From Acidimangrovimonas sediminis (lineage in GTDB: Bacteria > Pseudomonadota > Alphaproteobacteria > Rhodobacterales > Rhodobacteraceae), in NCBI RefSeq assembly GCF_002871005.1, contig NZ_PHSN01000027.1:24104-88103 (forward strand): a DNA stretch of 64,000 nt, read 5' to 3'. Below the pieces are notes generated by a model. That model was not told the origin of the DNA, did no database searches, and saw nothing but the letters and a program-made list of their open reading frames with translations. Below, one piece after another: positions 8,526-17,961 of the stretch. Numbering within the stretch: position 1 is the stretch's first letter; every line of letters starts with the position of its first letter. The translations under genes were made by a program, and so were the position numbers.

Positions 8526-9548
8526 ATGAGCGACGATCCCTACGACGTGCTCGGCGTGGCGAAGAAGGCCAGCGCCGAGGAAATCAAGAAGGCCTACCGG
8601 AAGATCGCGAAGGAAAGCCATCCCGATCTGCACCCCGGAGATGCCACCGCCGAGGCGCGGTTCAAGGCCGCCAACGCGGCGTTCGACCTGCTGAAGGACC
8701 CCGAGACCCGGGCCCGGTTCGACCGCGGCGAGATTGATGCCAGCGGTCAGGAGAAACCGCGCGAACGCCAGTTCTACCGCGATTTCGCCGAGGATCAGGG
8801 CAACCCCTATCGCCAGGGCCCGCGCTACGAGGGTTACGGAGACGAGGCCGACATCTTTGCCGAGTTCCTGCGCCGCCAGGCGCGGCAAGGCGGTCAGGGT
8901 TTCGACCGGCAGGGCTTCGGGGGCCAAGGGTTCGGGGGCCAGGGCTTTGGCGGCCAGGGCTTCAGCGACCATGCCTTCCGCGCCCGGGGTGCGGATGCGC
9001 AATACGCGCTCGAGGTGCCGTTCCTCGACGCGGCGAACGGCGGGTCGATGCGGATCACCCTGCCGGGCGGCGGCGATCTCGAGGTCCGGATCCCCAAGGG
9101 CGTGAGCGACGGTCAGACCCTGCGGCTGCGCGGCAAGGGCGGGCCGGGCCATGGCGGCGGCGCGCCCGGCGATGCCTACGTGACGCTTTCGGTCGCGCCG
9201 CACCCGGTATTCACGCGTGACGGCGACGACATCGTGATGGTCTTGCCGATCACGCTCGACGAGGCGGTTCTTGGTGCCAAGGTCGAGGTGCCGACGATCG
9301 CCGGCCCGGTCAAGGTGACGGTGCCGAAAGGCGCGACCAGCGGTCAGGTGCTGCGGCTGCGCGGCCGGGGGATCGAGCCGCCGGCACAGAAGGCGGGTGG
9401 GCAGAAGGCGGGGGGGCGCAAGCCCGGCGACCAGCGCATCGAGCTGCGCATCGCGATGCCCAAGACCGTCGACGACGATCTGGCGAAATTCATGGAAGGC
9501 TGGCGCAAGACCCACGGCTACGATCCGCGCAAGGGGGTGAAGGCATGA
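8526..9548 (+). CDS. cbpA: J-domain co-chaperone CbpA-type
   Basis: The 340-residue protein is a class B DnaJ/CbpA: J domain residues 5-70 with the HPD motif at 32-34 (SHPDLHPGD), no zinc-finger repeats, and two C-terminal substrate-binding domains (about 155-330; ALEVPFLDAANGG, then VLPITLDEAVLGAKVEVPT). The linker at about 118-150 carries four tandem GFGGQ-type units encoded by near-identical 15-bp repeats, and a second short repeat (QKAGGQKAGGRK) sits near residue 290. Start chosen at MSDDPYDVLGV, since the upstream open frame is Arg-rich. It overlaps the following cbpM by 4 bp. It should stimulate DnaK ATPase and can bind curved DNA in relatives. Confidence 0.92.
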   Translation: MSDDPYDVLGVAKKASAEEIKKAYRKIAKESHPDLHPGDATAEARFKAANAAFDLLKDPETRARFDRGEIDASGQEKPRERQFYRDFAEDQGNPYRQGPRYEGYGDEADIFAEFLRRQARQGGQGFDRQGFGGQGFGGQGFGGQGFSDHAFRARGADAQYALEVPFLDAANGGSMRITLPGGGDLEVRIPKGVSDGQTLRLRGKGGPGHGGGAPGDAYVTLSVAPHPVFTRDGDDIVMVLPITLDEAVLGAKVEVPTIAGPVKVTVPKGATSGQVLRLRGRGIEPPAQKAGGQKAGGRKPGDQRIELRIAMPKTVDDDLAKFMEGWRKTHGYDPRKGVKA

Positions 9549-9880
9549 CCCGCAAGACCGGTTTCCTGTCCGAGGAAGAAGCGATCGCCGCCGTCGCCCG
9601 GCTCGACCGGGCGCGGCTTACGCGGTTCGTCAGGGCCGAGGTGATCCGTCCCGCCGATTCCGCGGGCCATGCGGTCTATCGCCAGGTCGATGTCGCGAGG
9701 ATGGAGCTTTTGTGCGACCTCTGCGACGATTTCGACCTGCCCGACGATGCGCTCGGCATGGTGATGGGGCTGGTCGACCAGTTGCACGGCACGCGCGGCG
9801 ACCTGGTCGCGCTGATGCGTGCGCTGGGGGAGGAACCAGAAGAGGTCCGCCTGCGGGTGATGCACCGGATCGGGCGCTAG
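9545..9880 (+). CDS. cbpM: Chaperone modulator CbpM
   Basis: The 111-residue protein fits CbpM, the small MerR-like partner that binds the J domain of CbpA and inhibits it. The N-terminal half reads FLSEEEAIAAVARLDRARLTRFVRAEVIRP, the helix-turn-helix-like part, and the C-terminal half is a helical region (LVDQLHGTRGDLVALMRAL). The 4-bp overlap with cbpA (ATGA) is the normal arrangement and supports both calls. Length is as expected for the family. Confidence 0.88.
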   Translation: MTRKTGFLSEEEAIAAVARLDRARLTRFVRAEVIRPADSAGHAVYRQVDVARMELLCDLCDDFDLPDDALGMVMGLVDQLHGTRGDLVALMRALGEEPEEVRLRVMHRIGR

Positions 9881-9933
9881 CCGGCCCCTGCTTCTGTGAC
9901 CAGGCGCCCCGCGTCGCCGGTCCGGCGCAGGTG

Positions 9934-10485
9934 TCAGCCGAGGAGCGTGGCGAATTCGGGCCGCACCAGCAGGGCGCCGAAAGCGGCGAGGGTGGTCTGG
10001 TCGCGGATCTCGCCGCCCGCCAGCATGGCGCGCAGTTCCGCGGGGGCGAAGCTGGCCGAGATCAGGTCGCTCTCGGTCTCTTCCAGCGCGGTCGGGCCCG
10101 GGGTCAGGTCGCGCGCCACGAAGAGGTGGCAGATCTGGGTGGAATAGCCGTAGGATTGAAAGAACTGCCCGGCCCGGATCATCGTCTCGGCGCGCAGCCC
10201 GGTTTCCTCGGCCAGTTCGCCCCGCGCCAGCGCCTCGGGGTCGGCGTCGGGGCTGTCTTCCCACGCGCCCTGCGGCACTTCCCAGAACCGGCCCGCCACC
10301 GGGTAGCGGTACTGCTGCACGAGGTGGATCCGCCCCTCGGCATCGACCGGGACCACCGCCACGAAATCGGGTTTCTCGACCACGCCGTAGATGCCGCGCG
10401 CGCCGTTGGGAAACTCGACATCATCCTCTCGCAGGCGCATCCAGCGGTTGCGGTAGATCTCGCGCGTGGCAAGCGTCCTGATCAT
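9934..10485 (-). CDS. NUDIX hydrolase, ADP-ribose pyrophosphatase-like
   Basis: The 183-residue protein has a Nudix box at about residues 73-97: it starts GAWEDSPDADPEALA and ends ELAEETGL, with the Glu pair that binds the metal intact. A Gly stands where the consensus Arg is, as often seen in this subgroup. Upstream elements VVEKPDFVAVVPVD and LVQQYRYP are typical of ADP-ribose/nucleoside-diphosphate-sugar pyrophosphatases, and FFQSYGYSTQICHLFVARDL follows. It acts in the cytoplasm; the exact substrate is not determinable. It converges with cbpM and is transcribed away from the GSCFA cassette. Confidence 0.88.
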   Translation of the reverse strand: MIRTLATREIYRNRWMRLREDDVEFPNGARGIYGVVEKPDFVAVVPVDAEGRIHLVQQYRYPVAGRFWEVPQGAWEDSPDADPEALARGELAEETGLRAETMIRAGQFFQSYGYSTQICHLFVARDLTPGPTALEETESDLISASFAPAELRAMLAGGEIRDQTTLAAFGALLVRPEFATLLG

Positions 10486-10873
10486 GGCAGTCTCTCCGTA
10501 TTGTTCTCTGTGCCGCCGTGGCTGCAGTGGTCGGTGCAGTCGTCGGTGGCTCTCGGGCGGACTCTAGGGAACGGGCCGCCGGGTGCAAGGCGGGCACCCG
10601 CTCACGGGACGCGGCGCCCATGGCGCGGCACCGGCGCCGGCACCGGCGCAGTGCGGGGCGGGGGGCGCATATTTGGCGGGCGCTGAATGGATACGCGCGG
10701 GCCTTCCAGGCGGTGTCCGGCGCGCGAAAGAACTGGCATGGCCGCGGGGTCTTTGGCATGATGCGCGAAAGAGGGCGGGACACAGCCGCCCCGGGTGAAA
10801 AGGCGCGGAAATTCCGCGTCGGGTGCGGACCGGCCAAAGGGTCGTGCGCATGTTGACGAGGCAGGGTGAGCAC
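10486..10873. other. Divergent intergenic region, Nudix gene / GSCFA cassette
   Basis: About 390 bp with no credible gene. It is GC-rich with short repeats of the GGCACCGGCGCC type near 10630-10650 and a less GC-rich patch around 10668-10690. It should contain promoters for both flanking genes, but I cannot point to a convincing -35/-10 pair. A GTG start with AGGGTGAG just upstream ends the region. Confidence 0.5.
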
Positions 10874-11959
10874 GTGGCAGACAACCCCTATCGGGACCTT
10901 CCCCCCAAGGCATTCTGGCGCACCGGCGTCGCCGAGGCCGGGCTGTTCGGCATGGAGGGTCTCTGGGCCTCGCCCTGGACCCTGCCGTCGGATGCGCGCT
11001 TCTCGACCTTCGGGTCCTGCTTTGCCCAGCACATCAGCCGCGCCCTCGTCGCGCGCGGGCTGAACTGGAAGGAGGCCGAGGCGCGGCCCGGCCGAACCCC
11101 CGACGAGATCGCGAAGAAATACAATTACGGCGTCTTCACCGCCCGCACCGGCAACATCTACACCGCCGCCCAGCTTCTTCTCTGGACCCGGCTGGCGCTG
11201 GGGGAGGCGGGCCCCGACGCCATCGAGATCTGGCAGGACGCCGAGGGCCGGTTCCATGACACGCTGCGCCCGAAGATCGAGCCGGAGGGCTTCGAGAGCG
11301 CCGCGGAGGCGCGCGCCTCGCTCGCCACCACGGCCCGGGCCTTCCGCCGCGCCTTTGCCGAGGCCGAGGTGTTCATCTTCACCCTCGGGCTGACCGAGGG
11401 CTGGGAAGACGCCGAGACGGGTCAGGTCTGGCCGCTTTGCCCCGGCACCGGGGTCGGCACCTTCGACGCCGGGCGCCACGTCTTCCTCAACTACGATTAC
11501 ATGCGGATCCGGCAGGACCTCGAGACCGCGATGGAGAAGATGCGCGCGGTCAACCCGGGACTGAGGTTCCTGTTCACCGTCTCTCCGGTGCCGTTGGTGG
11601 CCACCGCCTCGGGCGAACATGTGCTGACCGCGACGATGCATTCCAAGTCGGTGCTGCGTGCGGTGGCGGGGGATCTGGCCCATGCGCGCGACGAGGTGGA
11701 TTACTTCCCCTCCTACGAGATCATCGCGGCACCGCCGATCCGCGCGGCCTTTTTCGAACCGAACCTGCGCACCATCGCCCCCGAGGGGGTGAGCCTCGTG
11801 ATGACCCATTTCTTTGCCGGCCTCGACATCTCGGGCCCGCCCGAACGCGCGTCCGACGGCGATGCCGAGGCGGCGCGGGTGAAGGCCTCGGAGGCGGCCA
11901 TGGCCGCGGAAGACCTGGTCTGCGAGGAGATCGTGCTGGAGCAGTTCAATGAAGGCTGA
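10874..11959 (+). CDS. GSCFA-domain protein
   Basis: The 361-residue protein carries the signature that names the GSCFA family, FGSCFAQHISRAL at about residues 46-58, and then KYNYGVFTARTGNIYTA, which is also typical. GSCFA proteins resemble SGNH-fold enzymes and are often found with surface polysaccharide or glycan-modification genes; their reaction is not established. I chose the GTG at 10874, preceded by AGGGTGAG, because relatives begin near NPYRDLPP; an ATG at 10850 is possible. The 3' end overlaps the next gene by 11 bp, so the three genes to 13327 look like one operon. Confidence 0.82.
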   Translation: MADNPYRDLPPKAFWRTGVAEAGLFGMEGLWASPWTLPSDARFSTFGSCFAQHISRALVARGLNWKEAEARPGRTPDEIAKKYNYGVFTARTGNIYTAAQLLLWTRLALGEAGPDAIEIWQDAEGRFHDTLRPKIEPEGFESAAEARASLATTARAFRRAFAEAEVFIFTLGLTEGWEDAETGQVWPLCPGTGVGTFDAGRHVFLNYDYMRIRQDLETAMEKMRAVNPGLRFLFTVSPVPLVATASGEHVLTATMHSKSVLRAVAGDLAHARDEVDYFPSYEIIAAPPIRAAFFEPNLRTIAPEGVSLVMTHFFAGLDISGPPERASDGDAEAARVKASEAAMAAEDLVCEEIVLEQFNEG

Positions 11960-12653
11960 ACGGGAACCGCAGGTCTATTTCATCGGCGACAGCCATTGCG
12001 CCGCGCTGCTGGCGGGGGCGCGGCAACTCGGGCTGAGGGCCGAGGGTGCGTCGTGGTCCGGCTCGACCTGGCACGAGGGGCGGTTCGCGCTGAACGACAA
12101 CGGGATCACGCCGCGCGGCCTGCCGCAGGCCGGGCGGATGATGGACGAGCTCAGGGCACGGGTCGGACGCGACAAGGTGGTGCCCGAGGGCATGCCGGTG
12201 GTCTCGACCCTGGGCTTCCACCTTGGCCGCCTGGTGCCGCCGATCGGCTGGAATGGGCACGAGATGCTGCCGCGGGACGAAGGGTTCCCCGAGGGCGCCG
12301 ACATCGTATCGCGCGCGTTCCTGCGCGATTACCTCGAACATCACCGCCGGCGGCATTTCCGCATCGCCCGTCGCTGGGCCCGGCAGGAGCGGCTGATCCT
12401 CGTGGTGCCGCCGCCGGCCTTCGAACGGCCGAACTACCGCGCGGTGCGCGAGATCCTGGTGGACTGGTACCGCGACGCGGGGCTGACGGTCTTCGACCCG
12501 GCAGGCGCCTTCGCCGCCGAGCCGCAGGGCCTCGTTCCTGCCACAATGCTGGAGGAAGACGGCGTGCATGGAACGCCGGATTACGGCGCGCGGGTGCTGC
12601 GCGCCATGGTGCGCGAGGGCGTGCTCGACCTCGCGTTGCCGCAAGAAGCTTGA
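11949..12653 (+). CDS. SGNH-like hydrolase/transferase, function unknown
   Basis: The 234-residue protein begins with YFIGDSHCAALL: the Ser in GDSH (residue 15) sits where the block I nucleophile of SGNH hydrolases would be. Near the C-terminus DGVHGTPDYGARVL places an Asp-x-x-His about where the catalytic dyad is expected. No signal peptide is present, so it should act in the cytoplasm. Between the GSCFA protein and a methyltransferase, it could remove or transfer a small acyl or similar group on a glycan or lipid precursor; that is inference. I do not recognise a named family beyond the SGNH-type motifs. Confidence 0.65.
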   Translation: MKAEREPQVYFIGDSHCAALLAGARQLGLRAEGASWSGSTWHEGRFALNDNGITPRGLPQAGRMMDELRARVGRDKVVPEGMPVVSTLGFHLGRLVPPIGWNGHEMLPRDEGFPEGADIVSRAFLRDYLEHHRRRHFRIARRWARQERLILVVPPPAFERPNYRAVREILVDWYRDAGLTVFDPAGAFAAEPQGLVPATMLEEDGVHGTPDYGARVLRAMVREGVLDLALPQEA

Positions 12654-12664
12654 GAGGAGACGAC

Positions 12665-13327
12665 ATGGCCGGGAGCCACGCCGAAGACCTGACCGACCTG
12701 CCCCCGCCCTACCGCGTGCCCGAGGGCAGCGAGCTGGAACTCAAGGCGCCCAACCGTCACCAGAAGCGCCTGCGCATGCTGGCCCAGATGCCGCGCGGCG
12801 GCCGTTGCGCCGAGATCGGCGTGTGGAACGGGGCCTTCTCGGACTACATCCTCGAGGTGACGCGCCCGCGTGAGCTGATCCTGATCGACCCGTGGGACCT
12901 TCTGTCGGATCGTCCGGACGGCGAGCAGACTCACAAGAAGCATTCGGATGATGCCTTCATGGGGTCGATGCGAGACCACGTGGCGGCAAAGTTCGCCGAG
13001 CGGCCCGAGGTCAAGCTGCACCAGGGCTTTTCCGCCGAGGTGCTGGAAGGCCTGCCCGACGATCACCTCGACTGGATCTACATCGACGGGAACCACCTGT
13101 ACGATTTCGTGAAGCAGGACCTTGCCGTTGCGGCCCGCAAGGTGCGCCAGGGCGGGGTGATCGCGGGCGACGACCTGTTCTGGAAGCGCGACGGGCGGAT
13201 GCATGTGCGCGAGGCGGTGATGGAGTTCCTCGAAGAGGCGGGGCTGGAACGCAAGGTCGACCACATCGGCCAGCAGTTCATGATCCCCGTGGTGGCGGAA
13301 ATCAAGAAGACCTACGCGGCGGGCTGA
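12665..13327 (+). CDS. Class I SAM-dependent methyltransferase (Methyltransf_24-like)
   Basis: The 220-residue protein has a Rossmann-type SAM-binding motif I, GRCAEIGVWNGAFSDYIL, at about residues 46-63, then LILIDPWDLL (motif II), and DWIYIDGNHLYDFVKQDL around 138-155, where the metal- or catechol-type members have an Asp-Gly-x-His. The start is the ATG after GAGGAGACGAC, 11 bp from the SGNH-like gene's stop. It completes the cassette begun by the GSCFA gene. The substrate is unknown; a sugar or polysaccharide precursor is plausible from context. Confidence 0.82.
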   Translation: MAGSHAEDLTDLPPPYRVPEGSELELKAPNRHQKRLRMLAQMPRGGRCAEIGVWNGAFSDYILEVTRPRELILIDPWDLLSDRPDGEQTHKKHSDDAFMGSMRDHVAAKFAERPEVKLHQGFSAEVLEGLPDDHLDWIYIDGNHLYDFVKQDLAVAARKVRQGGVIAGDDLFWKRDGRMHVREAVMEFLEEAGLERKVDHIGQQFMIPVVAEIKKTYAAG

Positions 13328-13331
13328 AGAC

Positions 13332-13375
13332 CAAAACTCTTCGAAGAGTTTTGCAAATTCCTTCGAAGGAATTTG
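13332..13375. terminator. Two back-to-back perfect palindromes between convergent genes
   Basis: Two different 22-bp perfect palindromes touch each other: the first (13332-13353) has core AAAACTCTTCGAAGAGTTTT, the second (13354-13375) has core AAATTCCTTCGAAGGAATTT. Both centre on TTCGAA. In RNA each would form a hairpin ending in a U-rich arm. They lie between the methyltransferase stop and the end of the oppositely oriented VOC gene, so a bidirectional terminator is the simplest reading. Being A/T-rich in a very GC-rich genome, they may also be a dispersed repeat. Confidence 0.7.
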
Positions 13376-13386
13376 GGCCGGGGCGC

Positions 13387-13797
13387 TTAAGGCGCCGTCC
13401 CGCCCCGGTCGGGCCGGGCGAACTGGATCAGGTCCCAGCGGTTGCCCCAGGGGTCGGACCAGACCGCGACGCGGCCATAGGGTTCGTCGCGCGGCGCCTC
13501 CTCGAACCGCGCGCCTGCCGCTGCCAACCGATGGCAATCGGCGTCGAAATCCTGCGATTCGAGGAACAGCCAGACCCGGCCGCCGCCTTGTTCGCCGATC
13601 GCGGCCTCCTGACGCTCTCCCGCCGCGCGGGCGAGGAGGATCTCGGTCTCTGCGCCGGGCGGCGCGATGCGGACCCAGCGCTTGCCGCCGCCGAGGTCGG
13701 TATCCTCGCGGCAGTCGAAGCCGATCGCCGTGAAGAAAGCCAGTGCCGCGTCGTAATCCGGCACGAGGAGGGAGAAGAGGGCGATGCGTCTGGGCAT
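13387..13797 (-). CDS. VOC (glyoxalase/bleomycin-resistance) family protein
   Basis: The 136-residue protein shows the paired beta-alpha-beta-beta-beta layout of the vicinal oxygen chelate fold: LFSLLVPDYDAALAFFTAIGF at the start, and a second half ending PYGRVAVWSDPWGNRWDLIQF, with the WGNRWDLIQ signature of glyoxalase-like members. The frame continues for more than 200 residues upstream, but the family length and N-terminal strand place the start at 13797. It is a probable metal-dependent dioxygenase, isomerase or ligand-binding protein; the substrate is unknown. It converges on the methyltransferase gene. Confidence 0.85.
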   Translation of the reverse strand: MPRRIALFSLLVPDYDAALAFFTAIGFDCREDTDLGGGKRWVRIAPPGAETEILLARAAGERQEAAIGEQGGGRVWLFLESQDFDADCHRLAAAGARFEEAPRDEPYGRVAVWSDPWGNRWDLIQFARPDRGGTAP

Positions 13798-13935
13798 GGC
13801 GTCATTCTGCCGCCTGTGGGGGGCGAGGGAAAGCCCCGCCCGACACGCCCAGCCGCACTGTTTCGCGACGTTCCATTGCGGCGGTGGGGCCGCTAGGCTG
13901 GCCCGGGGCAGAGGTAGGCCGGAGGCCATGGAAAC

Positions 13936-14403
13936 ATGCAGGGGATCGACATTCGCAAGGCCGCGTCCGTGGACGTGCCTGCGATGCAGGAGATCGTGAT
14001 CGGGGCCTATACGCCTTATGTCGCGCGGATCGGGCGCCCGCCCGCACCGATGACGGAGGATTACGCCGCGCTGGTCGCAGCGGGGCAGGCCTGGGTGGTC
14101 ACGGTCGACGGGGCGGTCGCGGGGCTGATCGTGCTGGTGCCGGGGCCCGATCATCTGCTTGTCGACAACGTGGCCGTGGGCAGGGCGCACCAGGGGCACG
14201 GCCTCGGGCGGTTGCTGCTGGAGTTCGCCGAGGGTTTCGCGCGGGCGCAGGGGCTGGAGGAGCTTCGCCTCTACACCAACGAGATGATGCACGAGAACCT
14301 GAAGATCTACCCCAGGCTCGGGTGGGAGGAATACGCGCGGGCCGAACAGGACGGGTTCCGGCGCGTCTTCATGCGCAAGCGGGTGTCTGGCGCCACTGCC
14401 TGA
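13936..14403 (+). CDS. GNAT family N-acetyltransferase
   Basis: The 155-residue protein has the GNAT acetyl-CoA-binding core: VDNVAVGRAHQGHGLGRLLLEFAE (motif A with the Q-x-x-G-x-G signature) at about residues 76-99, followed by LRLYTNEMMHENLKIYPRLGWEEYARAEQDGFRRVFM (motif B and the C-terminal strand). It transfers an acetyl group from acetyl-CoA to an amine; the acceptor is unknown. It is divergent from the VOC gene and convergent with katG. Confidence 0.87.
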   Translation: MQGIDIRKAASVDVPAMQEIVIGAYTPYVARIGRPPAPMTEDYAALVAAGQAWVVTVDGAVAGLIVLVPGPDHLLVDNVAVGRAHQGHGLGRLLLEFAEGFARAQGLEELRLYTNEMMHENLKIYPRLGWEEYARAEQDGFRRVFMRKRVSGATA

Positions 14404-14413
14404 GGGTTGGGAA

Positions 14414-14444
14414 GGCCGGGGCACGCGCGGAACGCGCCCCGGCC
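14414..14444. terminator. GC-rich stem-loop between convergent GNAT and katG genes
   Basis: Arms GGCCGGGGC (14414-14422) and GCCCCGGCC (14436-14444) are perfectly complementary with a 13-nt loop. The hairpin sits 11 bp after the GNAT stop and about 20 bp after the katG stop on the other strand. No good T-run is present on either side, so termination efficiency is uncertain. Confidence 0.5.
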
Positions 14445-14463
14445 CGGTGTCATGTCCCGCCGG

Positions 14464-16903
<2,440 letters not shown>

Positions 16904-17818
16904 ATGATCAATTTGACCCTTCGGCAATTGCGCTACTTCGAGGCCCTCGCCCGGCACCGGCATTTCGGCCGCGCGGCCGAGGCTTGCGCCGTATCCCAAC
17001 CTGCCTTGTCGATGCAGATCAAGGAGTTGGAGGAAACCCTCGGCACCCCGCTTTTCGAACGCGGTGGGCGGCAATTGCGGCTGACCGGCTTCGGCGAGGA
17101 ATTCGCCGACCGGGCGCAGGGCATCCTTCGGCAGGTCGAGGAGCTGGGCGATCTTGCGCGCGCCTCGCGCGAGCGTCTGGCGGGGAGGCTGAGGATCGGC
17201 GTGATCCCGACCGTCGCGCCCTATCTCCTGCCTCGGCTGATCGGGCGGCTGGCGATCGAGAGCCCAGGCCTCGACATCCGGGTGCGCGAGACAGTGACGC
17301 CGAAGCTGCTGGCAGATCTGGCCGAGGGGCGGCTCGACACTGCGATCGTGGCGCTACCAGCGTCCGAGCCCAGCCTGCGCGAGGTGCCGCTCTTCGACGA
17401 GGACTTCGTCCTCGTCCGGCCTGCGGCAGATGCGGGCAGGCCGGTGCCCGGGCCCGATCGCCTGCGCGAGATGCGCCTTCTGCTGCTGGAGGAGGGACAT
17501 TGCTTCCGCGATCAGGCGCTGTCGTTCTGCGACCTGCAATCTGCCCCCCCGCGCGAGATGCTGGACGGCTCTTCGCTGTCGACGTTGGTGCAGATGGTCG
17601 CGGCGGGCATCGGGGTGACGCTGATCCCCGAGATGGCGGTACCGGTGGAGACACGCTCGGCCGAGGTCGCGGTCTCGGCCTTTCCGGCGCCGCGGCCGCA
17701 GCGCACCATCGGCATGGTCTGGCGCCGCACCAGCCCGTTGACCAAGCAGCTTACCCAGCTGGCCGAGGCGGTGCGTGCCGCCGCCGGAGAGATGCGCAGC
17801 ACCGCGCCTGCGCCTTGA
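16904..17818 (+). CDS. oxyR: Hydrogen-peroxide sensor/regulator OxyR (LysR family)
   Basis: The 304-residue LysR-type regulator has an N-terminal winged HTH (residues 4-62, LTLRQLRYFEALARHRHFGRA...) and a periplasmic-binding-like sensor domain. The redox pair is present: C200 and C209 in GHCFRDQALSFC, matching the C-x8-C spacing and the CxRDQAxxFC context of OxyR. Together with the divergent katG this makes the assignment specific rather than generic LysR. Oxidation to a disulfide should activate katG transcription. There is no clear Shine-Dalgarno, and the start lies inside a palindrome. Confidence 0.93.
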   Translation: MINLTLRQLRYFEALARHRHFGRAAEACAVSQPALSMQIKELEETLGTPLFERGGRQLRLTGFGEEFADRAQGILRQVEELGDLARASRERLAGRLRIGVIPTVAPYLLPRLIGRLAIESPGLDIRVRETVTPKLLADLAEGRLDTAIVALPASEPSLREVPLFDEDFVLVRPAADAGRPVPGPDRLREMRLLLLEEGHCFRDQALSFCDLQSAPPREMLDGSSLSTLVQMVAAGIGVTLIPEMAVPVETRSAEVAVSAFPAPRPQRTIGMVWRRTSPLTKQLTQLAEAVRAAAGEMRSTAPAP

Positions 17819-17961
17819 GGGGCAGATGCCCGCCAATGCCCACGGATGCCCGGGCAAAGGTTTTTCAGGACGGTTGAGGCTTCGTTTACCTGTTGCTGCC
17901 ATGACCAGACGCGATCCTGTCGTGCCCCCGCCCCGGGAGGCCCGCCACATGGGAAGCGTTC

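Noticed and set aside
10750..10775. Sigma-54-like promoter (TGGCAT ... GC)
   Set aside because: The -24/-12 spacing and bases fit poorly.
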